From Gemmatimonadota bacterium (GTDB taxonomy: Bacteria > Gemmatimonadota > Gemmatimonadetes > Gemmatimonadales > Gemmatimonadaceae): 64,000 bases of DNA. Positions 27,142 to 36,407 of the stretch are shown in pieces. The notes beneath the pieces were generated by a model that was not told the DNA's origin, ran no database searches, and saw nothing but the letters and a program-made list of their open reading frames with translations. Positions within the stretch are counted from its first letter, which is position 1. Every line of letters starts with the position of its first letter. The DNA lies in assembly GCA_016704465.1 (NCBI GenBank), contig JADJAD010000015.1, forward strand, positions 88,669 through 152,668. Reading direction: 5' to 3'. A program made the translations under genes and the position numbers.

Positions 27142-28579
27142 CTGTTCCTCCCAGTGCGTCGGGTGCTGCGCCCTCGCGGTTGCTCTTGTACTTTCGCCCC
27201 CCCTTCGTGGATGCGTACAAGGAGGCAGCCGCAAGGAGCACTCCACGCCGAACGCCCGCCGCAAGACTGTCATCCTCTCGCGTTGCCTGCGCTATCCAAT
27301 CGACGCGCGCGAGCGCCCGCTTCTGACGCTGGGCATATCGATCCTGGATCGTCCTGCGCGACTCGTCATCCTTGCGGCCGATCGACATCATGATGCGCTC
27401 CAGGCGTCGGAGCTCCGGCCCTTCCGCGTTTCTCAGCAGTTGTATGCTCATCGCGAGTTGCCGAGGTACCGCGATGGCCGGAGACCAGGCGGGCATGACC
27501 CGCTTCTTCTCCCTTCTGGACTTCTCTGTCAAGCCGGCCCTCGCTGCTCTCGCGGCCTCCTCTGCCGCTTCCGCCTCCTTCTTCTCGCTCGCGGTCCTCG
27601 GCAGAGGATCGCCCGTGATATCAAACCCCTGTTGCATGAGGCGTTCCTCGAAGGCGCGGAAGTCAAGAAGGTCGTCAACATGAAGTCTTCGCATCAGCAC
27701 CTCATGCACCCGCGCTGCGGCCGCAGCCAGTCTCGGAGGGGTTGGTGTGTGGGGAGACTCCGCTTCATCGAGAGTGGCGGTCAGGTAGGACTGCACAGAC
27801 GATGTGATGTCCGAAAGTCCATCGAGGAGCGTCACCTTCGACAGGAAGCGCGTCACGAATCTCGTCAAGTCCGCCTTCACACGATCCTGCAGTCCGTTAG
27901 CATCACTAGCGCCCATGTCCATCCACGGGAGCGCGCGCTGGACGAGATGCGTGATGGTTGCACGACGGAGTCCGGCATAGAAGCGCACACTCCGACGCTC
28001 CCCTACGCTGACGATCGACTCATCGGTACCGTCGACGGGCAGTGCACCCAGGGCCACGCACTCGTGAAACGCCAGGTACCCACTGGCGTCAGGGTCTCCG
28101 CACTCCATGCGCATTCGGGTCGCAAGCAGGGCGCGGCCGGCTTGGAGGTCGGTGAGTTCGCTCGGACCTGTCGGCCATCCCATCCTGATCGCCAACCTGA
28201 CGCCGGCGTCGGTGAGTGGATCCACCTGAGCATCTGGGGCCTCATCGTGCCGCTGGGTCGGATGAGCAACCGCGCGTCGGCGGTGGTCTTCTATCCTGTA
28301 CGCAAGGCACGCTCGCAGATACGAACGCGGGCTGTCAGGCCGCAGCTCCAGCTGCTTCTCGAAGAAATGGACCAACTGCTCCTGTACGACGTCATCTAGC
28401 TCGTCCAGTGATAGTCGATATTCCCTGCCGACATCGCGGGCGAGCGCTATTGCTTGCGCTCGCACGACTTCGAACGCGCTGTTCTGCTCCCTGTCACTGA
28501 CACCGCCGCCCTTGGCACGAACAATCACGTCGAAGGCACGTGCCAGCTGCTCGGCACTTGTCTCGTCCCAGTCACTCAC
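27128..28579 (-). CDS. Sigma-70 region-2-like protein, unusually large
   Basis: A 483-residue protein whose N-terminal 100 residues resemble sigma region 2: a helical segment (AFEVVRAQAIALARDVGREY), then LDELDDVVQEQLVHFFEKQ and SPRSYLRACLAYRIEDHRRR, matching the DDLVQE...ayLyriarN.aiDhrRr pattern of ECF factors. A clear region 4 is not evident; the remainder is helical with a lysine/glutamate-rich linker (TASEKKEAEAAEEAARAARA) and a basic tail ending in KGGRKYKSNREG. It may be an ECF-type sigma factor with a large extension or a sigma-derived DNA-binding protein. The GTG start overlaps the upstream stop by four bases, so translation is coupled. Confidence 0.55.
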   Translation of the reverse strand: MSDWDETSAEQLARAFDVIVRAKGGGVSDREQNSAFEVVRAQAIALARDVGREYRLSLDELDDVVQEQLVHFFEKQLELRPDSPRSYLRACLAYRIEDHRRRAVAHPTQRHDEAPDAQVDPLTDAGVRLAIRMGWPTGPSELTDLQAGRALLATRMRMECGDPDASGYLAFHECVALGALPVDGTDESIVSVGERRSVRFYAGLRRATITHLVQRALPWMDMGASDANGLQDRVKADLTRFVTRFLSKVTLLDGLSDITSSVQSYLTATLDEAESPHTPTPPRLAAAAARVHEVLMRRLHVDDLLDFRAFEERLMQQGFDITGDPLPRTASEKKEAEAAEEAARAARAGLTEKSRREKKRVMPAWSPAIAVPRQLAMSIQLLRNAEGPELRRLERIMMSIGRKDDESRRTIQDRYAQRQKRALARVDWIAQATREDDSLAAGVRRGVLLAAASLYASTKGGRKYKSNREGAAPDALGGTDAAL

Positions 28580-29433
28580 GTTCGCTCCTCACTCGTTTCC
28601 GGATTCAGTACATCTCGGAGCCGCCCCATGCGATCCCGGTCGCGCTCTGCCAGCACTGCAAGCGTCGGCCATGTACGCGTCTCCTGCTCGGTCGAGTGCT
28701 GACGATTCGCGTCATCGGTTGACAGGAGCGACTCGTACTCGAGCAGGGTCAGGTCGACGGAGGCGCGTGCGGCCGGCGAGAGGTCGCGCAGATGTCGCAC
28801 ACATTCGTCGACGGCGGCGGGCACGCCGCAGACGAGGACATCGGCCAGCGCGCGCAGTGTGTCCCACGCGTCTTCGCTCGCTACCGCCTGCTCCACCATG
28901 ATGCGCACAGGGCCCTCGCCGCAGAGCCCCGCCAACCGCCGCAGCATGGCTGGCTCGATGAGGGTGTCCGCCAACTGATGTGAGGACCGGTCGTGGCACA
29001 CCAGGCCGAGCTGAAGCGCGTGGGCACCGCGAACGCCCACGATCGAGGCGCCTCGCACCGTCGTGACCCGGATGGTGTCTCCGGGTTGAAGCCATGCATA
29101 CGTGGTTCCGGGGAACTCCGGAATCACTCCCACGAGGCCATGCCCGAGGACGGAGACGGAGAGCGGCAACCCGTCCCGGTCGGAGAGCGAGAGCAGGCCA
29201 TGCTCCACCGGGTAACTTGTGGCCTGCACACCCACGGAGTGCAGCACCGGAGAGCGCACTTCGAGCGCGGCCGTGGCGGGTCCGCCAGCAAGGAGGAGTG
29301 CCGCCATCATCGCCTCGCTCGGTCGATGCTGTCCGTACGAGCGGTCGGATCCTGACAACGGGATCTCCTCCGACGCCAGCAAATCGTCATCGACCACGCC
29401 GGCACTCGCAAATTGGCCATTCCGCTCATTCAT
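28576..29433 (-). CDS. Crp-sensor-like (cyclic-nucleotide-binding-like) protein
   Basis: A 285-residue soluble protein. Residues about 75-140 read SYPVEHGLLSLSDRDGLPLS then VSVLGHGLVGVI and a later strand YAWLQPGDTIRVTTV, the sequence order of the Crp/Fnr sensory beta-roll (fp..GlvSl...dG....v...G..G). The phosphate-binding cassette arginine of true cAMP receptors is not evident, so the ligand may differ or be absent. The C-terminal half is helical, contains the VEQAVASEDAWDTLRAL segment shared with the gene at 26104-27141, and lacks a recognisable helix-turn-helix. The ATG overlaps the DUF3800 stop by eight bases and its own stop overlaps the sigma-like start by four. Confidence 0.5.
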   Translation of the reverse strand: MNERNGQFASAGVVDDDLLASEEIPLSGSDRSYGQHRPSEAMMAALLLAGGPATAALEVRSPVLHSVGVQATSYPVEHGLLSLSDRDGLPLSVSVLGHGLVGVIPEFPGTTYAWLQPGDTIRVTTVRGASIVGVRGAHALQLGLVCHDRSSHQLADTLIEPAMLRRLAGLCGEGPVRIMVEQAVASEDAWDTLRALADVLVCGVPAAVDECVRHLRDLSPAARASVDLTLLEYESLLSTDDANRQHSTEQETRTWPTLAVLAERDRDRMGRLRDVLNPETSEERT

Positions 29434-30595
29434 TGGACGGATCCTGGAGCCTTACCGGCGTGAGCGAGAGTGCCGACGCCCCGGCACCGGGCATCGCGGC
29501 CTGGCGGCGCTTCACGTCGGCGACGACGCCCTCGGCCTGTTCGCGCGCCCAGCGGCGGCAGGACACTACCGGCGGCCAGACCGACGGCCGGCCGCAGATC
29601 GCATCCCGCACATGGTCGAGCGGCAAGCCGTCAGAGGCAAGTTGCGGGAATCGACTCGTGCGAGCCATCAGTCGGGCGCCCGCGAGCGCCTCGGCCTTCG
29701 ACACGACGTCCGTCAGCGCGTGGTGCGGACTTGCGAGCGTTCCACAAGCGCGGCAGGCGACGAAATCGGCCATCACCTCCCACACGGACGCATTCGTCCA
29801 GAACGGCTGCGGCGGGCGCGCGGTGAGCCGAATCCTGTCGCCATACCGCGCGACCGGTGCCATGTACCGTGCGACGTCCTGCGCTGTCAGCTGGCGGTAG
29901 CCGTGGTTCCATGCCGTTGCCACTCCGCGGCGACTGACCGTCACCTCGAGTACATGCGCTCCGGGGATCCGGGCCAGGTAGTCGACGGTGCGCTGCACGA
30001 GTGCCTCGAGCATGCGTGCGAAGCGAGCGCTGTCGAGTTCCTGGCGCGTGAGGGTGCTCGCCTCGTGCGCGGGAGGCTGCACGGCCTCGCCAGCCATCAG
30101 GATCCGCAGCGACGGAACGTCACGCTGGACGGCGTCGAGATGCGTTCTCACGGAACGGACGAGCCGCCATGCGTCACGCTGCAGCTCGTCGAGCAGCGCG
30201 GGCGCGTGCCGAGCCAGCGACTCGTCGAGATCGAGCACCACGGACAGCCGTGGCTGTCGATGTTCGGCGAGGCCGCTAAGCGCGTGCGCGAGCGCAGCCG
30301 GGGCGTGCTGCTCCCAGAGTGCGCGAATCCGAACGAGGCGCGTGTCCGTGGTTGCGGCCTCGGGATCGAGTGCGCACGCCGCGATCGTGGAGAGCGGAAG
30401 CCAGGAGGGACGGAGCAGGTGAGCCGTGTGCATGGGCCAGGGAAGGTGCGGCGCGATGGCGCGCCATTGCTGGCGCACGGTCTGCTCGGTGGGAGCATGG
30501 GATGGGAGCACGAGGACGCCGGTCACGCACACCGTGGTGCTCCGACTTCCCAGGTCCCCCGATTCGTCCACGAACAGCTCCCACTGCTGCGTCAT
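29426..30595 (-). CDS. DUF3800-family protein (RNase H-like fold)
   Basis: A 389-residue protein starting MTQQWELFVDESGDLGSR. FVDESGD at residues 8-14 is the hallmark of DUF3800, a predicted RNase H-fold nuclease family often found in mobile or defence-type neighbourhoods; the aspartate and glutamate are the predicted metal ligands. Further acidic positions occur in LSVVLDLDESLARH and EVMADFVACRACG, and SPHHALTDVVSKAEAL follows. The ATG at 30595 is chosen because the long open frame upstream lies over the divergent kinase gene. It is the first gene of operon A and overlaps the next by eight bases. Nuclease activity is inferred from family proposals only. Confidence 0.7.
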   Translation of the reverse strand: MTQQWELFVDESGDLGSRSTTVCVTGVLVLPSHAPTEQTVRQQWRAIAPHLPWPMHTAHLLRPSWLPLSTIAACALDPEAATTDTRLVRIRALWEQHAPAALAHALSGLAEHRQPRLSVVLDLDESLARHAPALLDELQRDAWRLVRSVRTHLDAVQRDVPSLRILMAGEAVQPPAHEASTLTRQELDSARFARMLEALVQRTVDYLARIPGAHVLEVTVSRRGVATAWNHGYRQLTAQDVARYMAPVARYGDRIRLTARPPQPFWTNASVWEVMADFVACRACGTLASPHHALTDVVSKAEALAGARLMARTSRFPQLASDGLPLDHVRDAICGRPSVWPPVVSCRRWAREQAEGVVADVKRRQAAMPGAGASALSLTPVRLQDPSNE

Positions 30596-30761
30596 CCCCT
30601 CACGACTCCTGGTCAGAGGAGCAGAATTTCCTCCTCCGCCCTGCGATTCGCCAGAGGGGGAGTGTTTGGGAACAAGACGGGGATGGGGGTCAATTCTGAC
30701 GTGCTGGTCTCGCCGAACGGTCCCCTTGCTGGCGTCGGCCGGCCAGAACAGAATTCGCTTC
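30596..30761. promoter_or_regulatory. Divergent promoter spacer between operon A and the kinase gene
   Basis: A 166-base region between the DUF3800 ATG and the kinase GTG must hold both promoters. It is locally less GC-rich around 30625-30670. I cannot assign -35/-10 elements with confidence. Confidence 0.45.
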
Positions 30762-31666
30762 GTGACGACCTCCATCCGTCCTGGCCATCTCTTCCTCAAT
30801 CGCTTCCTGATCGCGGAGGTCATCCCTGGTGGCGGCATGGCCGACGTCTTCCGGGCGAACGACCAGCGCGTGCGACGGCAGGTGGTCATCAAGAGCCAGC
30901 GTGCGGGCGAGGAAGGCGTCGCCTTCCAGGCCCGATTCCAGCGCGAGGTCGAAGTGCTCGGGGGGGTACAGCACCCCTTCGTGCTCCCCCTCCTCGATGC
31001 CGGAACGCTGGAGGACAGGCGCGTCTGGTTCGCGGTACCGTTCGTGCGGGATCGCTGCTTACGGTACCAGATCGAGGAGTGCCGGCGAGCGTTCGATCGA
31101 GCGCAGGCCGTTCAGCTGGGACTCGACATCTGCGAGGCGCTCCAGGCCGTGCACGACAAGCAGTGGGTACACGCAGACGTGAAGCCCGCCAATGTGCTGG
31201 TGTCGGGGCGCCACTTTGTGCTCGCCGATTTCGGCATCGCGTCGCGACTCGACTCGACGGTGCTTCCGCACGCCGAGGCCCGGACCGCCCGCCTTGCCTG
31301 CTATCCGAACCGGACGAGTCTCACCCCGCGACCTCGCTCAGGGGAACGGCGGAGTTCCTTTCGCCCTCTCGATACGAGGGGGCTCCGGCTACGCCGGCCG
31401 ATGACTGTTTCGCGTTGGCGGTGGTGCTCTACCAGGTGTTGGCAGGTGCGGATCCGTTCGACGGGGTAGCGGGCCCGTTTCGATACGGACGCATGCTGGC
31501 GAAGCCTCCGACTAACCCGCGCCTCGCGCATCCGGCGGTCCCGGAACCCCTTGCCGGATTTCTGCTGCGCGCACTCGATTGCACGCGAGAGGAGCGCTTT
31601 CGCACGGCGGAGGAGATGCGGCAGTCGCTGCTGGCTGCCTCGGGGGGTAGCTGGCCGGAAGGTTGA
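30762..31666 (+). CDS. Hanks-type serine/threonine protein kinase, frameshifted
   Basis: A cytoplasmic kinase domain of about 300 residues with no membrane helix. Motifs in order: glycine loop VIPGGGMADVF (residues 20-30), VVIK (Lys44), the catalytic loop VHADVKPANVL (about 134-144; HAD replaces HRD but keeps the aspartate), DFGIA (about 155), then a frame change near 31310, after which GTAEFLSPSRYEG (APE-like) and DDCFALAVVLYQVLAGADPF follow. All catalytic residues are present across the two frames, so it is probably active if the break is an indel. The GTG at 30762 starts just before the domain. It diverges from operon A and could phosphorylate the sigma-like, Lon-like or pseudokinase proteins; targets are inference. 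Confidence 0.78.
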
Positions 31667-32190
31667 GGGGGACCATGGGCATGGCCGCGTTGTGCGTCCG
31701 TCGCTCCCCGTCGTCCGTGCCAGCCGCGCGAAGCAGGATGCCCGACGGGGCGACACCTCCTTCCCGAAGGCGCAACCGCCGATGGTCGTGGGAATCGCGC
31801 TCGAAGTGCACGAGCTGGTGATCCCACTTCGCAGCCTCGAAGAACGCGACCGTCCCCGAGACTGCCTGTGAGATGTTGTTGGCGCGCAGGGACTGCGTGG
31901 TCGCCGCGCCAGCACGGCGACGACGTAACCGCACATCGGCGAGAGGCCTCCCGGCAGCCATCCCCCGGCCATCCCCGCTCGTTGTGCAGCGGCGTCCAGC
32001 GCCGCAACACTCGCGTAGGCCTACCGCGCGGCCCCCGTCAGCTTCGCGCCGATCAGACGTCGGTTGAGCCAGGAGTGCCGGGGAAGCACGGGATCGCAGA
32101 GGAAGATCGTGCCGCGCTCCGTTCATCCTCCCGATCTCGATCGGTAGACCCTCGACCTCCCGCCCATCCGACGCCACTCCTCCCCTCTCC
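31667..32190. other. 524-base stretch, no gene assigned
   Basis: Open frames exist on the minus strand and one contains a peptide-like segment (TVAFFEAAKWDHQLVHFERD), but it changes character within 100 residues and I recognise no family. It may be a decayed gene. No RNA gene or clear repeat is seen. Confidence 0.35.
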
Positions 32191-32652
32191 ATGTCAGCCC
32201 AGCGCTTGCTTCGGATCGCCTCCGCTTCCGCGATCGCCGGGGCGAGTTGGCTCCTCCTCGCCTACCTCGTCGCGGATGCCTTTCGCACCGACCAAGCCGT
32301 CCTCCTAGTGACGTGCACCCTCGGTGCGATGGCCGCAGTCACATGGCTGCTGGGCATCCTCTTCGAGCGCGACGCGGGCTCCTCAGATCGTGCCGGCGGC
32401 AACCGGTCCCTGCGCGCGCAGGCGGCGGTGACGCGCGCACTGCGGGCCATGCGCGGCAACGCCGCACGCGCCGACCTCTTCGCACTGATCGCATAACGCC
32501 ACAATCCCGTCGCCATCGAGCAGCTGGATCGCGCACTGCGCGAGCTGTAGCGTGCCGGCGTGATCGCCAGCGACTTCGATGAGGCGTGCGGGGAGCGCGT
32601 GTTTCGGCTGCTGACGGCGCTGCGTGGTCCCTCTGAACGCCAGAAGGATTGA
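32191..32652 (+). pseudogene. Small two-TM protein gene with two in-frame stop codons
   Basis: ATG 32191 opens MSAQRLLRIASASAIAGASW and two hydrophobic helices (AGASWLLLAYLVADAF, AVLLVTCTLGAMAAVTWLLG), then a helical tail. The frame meets TAA at 32494-32496, continues sensibly (RHNPVAIEQLDRALREL), meets TAG at 32548-32550 and continues again (RAGVIASDFDEACGERVFRL) to TGA at 32650-32652. Unlike the neighbours, the break is by stops rather than frame changes. It is either a decaying gene, two base errors, or read-through. Confidence 0.5.
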
Positions 32653-32668
32653 TCGCCCCCCATCTCCC

Positions 32669-33373
32669 CTACCCGGGCCGCACCACCCCACGTCGAATCA
32701 CCCGCTCCACCCACGACGCGGTCTCACCGGCCGCGGCAACGGAGTGATCCATCGCGGGCGAGGCCACGACGCGCGCCACCCTCTGCAGTTCGTCGGTCGA
32801 CAGCGCGTCGCACAACGGCGAGAGCGCCACCACGACCGATTCGGACACGATGCCCTCGAGCGCCCCCCACTCGCTACCGGCCGACGAGAACAGCGGCATC
32901 CGGATCAGGGAGAGGAGCGGACGCGCCACCTTGCGCAGCAAGAGGATCTCGTCCTCGGTGCAGGCGCCTGGCACCTGCGCCGCATCCGGATCGTCCATCC
33001 GGGCCAGCGACTGCTGGAGCCGCGCAAAGGTCGGCGACGCACGAAAGTCGGCCAGGAGATGACGATCGTTTCGGTCGAGGTGCCGTTCGTGAATCACGCG
33101 CAGCGTGTCACGACACTCTACCTGCGAAAAGCGAGACTCGCCACCGGCACTCACGTTCACCATCATGTGCAGGTACGAGCACGCCCGATCGACACCCATG
33201 CCGAAGAGCGCGATCCCCTCCACGGACGGCTCGGGACGGGGCAACCATCCCTGCTCCTCCCGGCTACCGTCTCGCGAGGTAGAGCCACCACAATCGAGCA
33301 TCGCCGAGAGTGCCAACACACTAAGGACCATGGTGGCGCCCTGGCGCCTCGAACGGAGCGAGCGGATCAACAT
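32669..33373 (-). CDS. Secreted cysteine-containing protein, paralogue of the gene at 20207-20868
   Basis: A 234-residue exported protein with signal segment MVLSVLALSAMLDCGG; the cysteine is preceded by an unusual LD pair, so lipidation is uncertain. The mature part carries ALFGMGVDRACSYLHMMVN, ESRFSQVECRDTLRVIHERH, PGACTEDEILLLRKVARPL and ESVVVALSPLCDALSTDEL, matching the lipoprotein at 20.2-20.9 kb segment by segment. Four conserved cysteines suggest two disulfides. The frame is intact and serves as the reference for the broken paralogue. Function unknown. It lies 128 bases downstream of the DegT gene on the same strand. Confidence 0.65.
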   Translation of the reverse strand: MLIRSLRSRRQGATMVLSVLALSAMLDCGGSTSRDGSREEQGWLPRPEPSVEGIALFGMGVDRACSYLHMMVNVSAGGESRFSQVECRDTLRVIHERHLDRNDRHLLADFRASPTFARLQQSLARMDDPDAAQVPGACTEDEILLLRKVARPLLSLIRMPLFSSAGSEWGALEGIVSESVVVALSPLCDALSTDELQRVARVVASPAMDHSVAAAGETASWVERVIRRGVVRPG

Positions 33374-33501
33374 GTCGTCTTCGTCTTGAGGTGAAGGCGC
33401 CCGCGACTAAGACTCGGGCACCTGACATGGAGACGCGCGTGGGCTCGCACTCTGACGGGGGTGGCGTTCGAACGGTGGTGTCGTGCCTGCACGACCCTCG
33501 C

Positions 33502-34710
33502 TCAGGCGTGCACGGCTTGCTCCGAGGCTGACGTCCGGGACGTGCGGTGCTGTGAGCTCACGTCCCCCTCACGCACGCCACGACCGCCCAATCCGGTCAG
33601 CTCGAAACGCCGGCGATTCGCCGACTCGGCGTTAGGCAGGCGAGCGCTGGCCGGTCGCGCACCTGGCCACTCCAGCCGTCGATACAGCGGCAGCAGCTGC
33701 GCGTCGCACCACGATACGCCGTCCACGCCAGCGTTCGTCAAGGCGGTATGGAGTGCGCCTCCGGCAGCGTCTCTGAGCCACATCCCCGTGAGGCGGCTGA
33801 ATGAAGGTTCAAGTCCGCACTGTGCATAGTCCGGCGCGCGTGCCACGCCCGACTGCCGTACCACCGCCAGCACACCAAGCACCTCGCGCGCCCGCGCGGC
33901 CACGCCAACGAGCGCCTCGTCGAAGCAGTGCGCCGCGTGTGCCGCCGCCGCCGGGTGCATCCGGGCATTCAGCGCAAACTCGTTGACGCACCCAAGACCT
34001 AGCTCACGCTTCTGGCGATCGGGGTGCTGCGTCAACCAGAGCAGTCGTTCGTACAGCGTCGCATCGTCGGTCGTCACCACCGCACCTTCGCCCGCCGACA
34101 ACGCCTTGCCGGGGGAGAACGAGGTGATGACGACGTGCGCCATGCTTCCCGCCGGCCGGCCATCGATGCGCGCGCCAAGGCTTTGCGCGGCGTCGTGCAC
34201 GTACCAGAGGCCGAGCTCGTCGGCCAGGGCGCGCAGGGCGGCATCGTTGGCTGGGACACCGTGCAGGTCCACCGCGAGAATGGCGCGCGTTCGCCGGCCA
34301 ACGGCCCGCGGCAGCGTGCGCTCCGACAGCGCCAGGGTCTCCGGATCCACGTCGCCGAAGCCGATACGCGCCCCTGCCGCGAGGAAGCCCGCGACAGTTC
34401 CACCCCACGTGAGCGGGGTCGTGATCACCTCGCGGTCGCGCAATCCCAGCGCCAGCGCAATCGCGTACAGCCCCATGGTCGCGTTGCACACCGCCAGTGC
34501 GTGAACCTTTCCGTAGTGGGCGGCGCATCGCGCTTCCAACTCATGCACCACCCCGGTGCCCGCGAGCTGCTCATCCCACGCGCCGCTCACAGGTTCACCC
34601 TGGGCTCGAGTGCGGTCAGCCTGGTATTGAGCTGCGCCATGTCCAGCGCACCCGTCGCGGGGTTCACCACTCCCGCCAGGTGCGAAGGAAACGGATAGGT
34701 CGACTCGCAA
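33502..34710 (-). CDS. DegT/DnrJ/EryC1-family PLP aminotransferase, frameshifted at the 5' end
   Basis: A PLP-dependent sugar- or small-molecule aminotransferase fold. The main frame shows AVCNATMGLYAIALALGLRD, EVITTPLTWGGTVAGFLAAG, the aspartate segment ILAVDLHGVPAND and the Schiff-base lysine in SFSPGKALSAGEGAVV; the C-terminal small domain reaches SWCDAQLLPLYRRLEWPGAR. In front, a neighbouring frame supplies a better N-terminus (TYPFPSHLAGVVNPATGALD) and joins near 34610 at GAGCCCAGGG. The true start is probably at or near a GTG around 34670. It follows the AAA ATPase directly, so it belongs to operon B. Such enzymes usually act in nucleotide-sugar pathways, but none is nearby; the substrate is unknown. 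Confidence 0.75.
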   Translation of the reverse strand: MRVDLSVSFAPGGSGEPRDGCAGHGAAQYQADRTRAQGEPVSGAWDEQLAGTGVVHELEARCAAHYGKVHALAVCNATMGLYAIALALGLRDREVITTPLTWGGTVAGFLAAGARIGFGDVDPETLALSERTLPRAVGRRTRAILAVDLHGVPANDAALRALADELGLWYVHDAAQSLGARIDGRPAGSMAHVVITSFSPGKALSAGEGAVVTTDDATLYERLLWLTQHPDRQKRELGLGCVNEFALNARMHPAAAAHAAHCFDEALVGVAARAREVLGVLAVVRQSGVARAPDYAQCGLEPSFSRLTGMWLRDAAGGALHTALTNAGVDGVSWCDAQLLPLYRRLEWPGARPASARLPNAESANRRRFELTGLGGRGVREGDVSSQHRTSRTSASEQAVHA

Positions 34711-36407
34711 TCATACCATGGAAAGAAACGCCTTGGACGAACTCGCCTTGACGGCCCACAGATCCGCGTACTCCGCAGAGTGGCGGTCGCTCGCCACCGC
34801 CACGTCGCGCGCCGCCCGCTCGACCACCTTGGCGGTGAGCGTCCCATGTTCCAGCATGGTGAGCCCGAGCGCGGAGCGCATCTCGCGCGGCGTGGCGCCC
34901 TTGTCATGGAATGCCTGCGCCGCAGCGTGCAGCTCGACGGCCGTGAGCCCGTGGCCCGGCGCCAGCCGTCCGCAATCGACAGCAGTATCGCCGGGTAGTC
35001 CTGCGCGAGGGGTGACAACACCGGGATGACGGTGAAGCGGCTGCACATGGCGGCCCCCATGCGCCAGGGGCAGTTGGTGGCGGCGATGAGCAGGGAGCGG
35101 CCGCGCCGCGCTCATCCGAAAGCGCCGACAGGAGCGCCGCCATCACCGCGCGCGATGCGCCGGAGTCCCCGTCGAAGTCCGAGCGCTGGAGCGGCATGGC
35201 TTCGGTGATCTCGTCGATCCACGCCACGTTAGGCGTCCACTCGCGTAGCCCGGTGGTGAGCACCCGGGCCTTTCGCTCGGTCTCTCCTACGATCCCTCCC
35301 TTGGGGCTGTGAACCTCATACGCAGACGCCCGCGCGCCTCGGCGACGCGGAGGGCGCAGTCGGTCTTTCCCGAAGATGGTGGGCCCGCCAGCAGCACATT
35401 GGCGGGGATGCGAACGTCGCCCTGAAGAAGCCCCTCGGCAAAGCGATCGAGGATGCGCATCACGGCCGCGATGTTGCGCCCCACGAGCTTGACCCCGAGA
35501 ATGCGCCGCACATCGAGGAGCGACATCGTCCCCTCGCTCATGCTGATCACGTCCCGACTTTTCCGCTCGATCAAGGAACCCGCCGAGATCGGTTCCTCTG
35601 CTGCCTGCGACGCACGCAGCAGGAGCTCGAGTCCCCGATTGGGGGTGTTGGCGGTGAGCCGAGCCACTTCGGCGTCCCCCAGCCCGCGCTCGAATCGCCC
35701 ACCGGGAAGGGTCCGGCGGGCGGTCTCCAGGAAGACCAGCTTCTCACGCTCCCCCGGGGGGCCCAGGCGCAGGTGGTGGAGCACCTCGTGCACCAGACCG
35801 TCCACGCGCCCTTCACGCCCGTGCACGATCACGAGATTCCCCGACTGTCGCAGGGCGTTGCTGTGGCCGAGCAGGTGCAGCACCTCGATGGCGGCCATTT
35901 CGTGATCGGTCCGACTGGTGTGTTCCTGCGAGGGAACGAGATGCTCCGCAAATTCCAACACGACGCAGAAGCGCAGGGGACCGCCGCCCCGCCAGCGCAG
36001 CGGCGCGGTGGGCGCTCGCATCAGCCCTGACAGGCCGCGCATGACCTGCGTCATCTCGCGGGGATCGGCCGTGAGATCGACGAGGCCGTGGGCGCGCAGC
36101 GTCGTCTCGATGAGCTGCTGGTCGCGCAGATCGCTCACGGTGCCGCGATCCCAAGTGAAGCCCCCCGCCACGGAATAGCCGAGCGTCACCATGCCATGCT
36201 CGTCACGCACGCGCCGGCGCAGGTGCTCTCGGATCGTGAGCAGGCGGTCATCCACCGCAACCACATCATCGAGGTGGCGTCCGGTCACGAGTTGCGCGCG
36301 TGCCCTCGCGCGAGGGCGAGCAGGACGTGGTCGGCCGGGAGCAGGAGGTCGTTGGAGGGCACGGACCAAGGGGTGGTCGTGGAGGCGACGTGCATGACGT
36401 CGGTCAT
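34711..36407 (-). CDS. AAA ATPase (Ycf46-like), several frameshifts
   Basis: ATG 36407 (MTDVMHVASTTTPWSVPSND) overlaps the stop of the DUF2997-like gene. An N-terminal domain of about 300 residues has an RNase-like look (RFCVVLEFAEHLVPSQ, NLVIVHGREGRVDGL), then the AAA module: Walker A LLAGPPSSGKTDCALR, pore/Walker region GGIVGETERKARVLTTGLRE, Walker B NVAWIDEITEAM, sensor 1 LIAATNCPWRM and arginine finger MCSRFTVIPVL. Frame changes occur near 36300, 35300, 35115 and 34960. The GIVGETE and WIDEI motifs resemble the Ycf46 group of AAA proteins, which in cyanobacteria sit next to DUF2997 genes as here. It is likely a remodelling ATPase. Confidence 0.72.

Noticed and set aside
29219..31666. An 815-codon plus-strand open frame
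   Set aside because: Only its last 120 codons are real (kinase C-lobe). The rest is antisense to the DUF3800 and Crp-sensor-like genes and has shadow-type composition.
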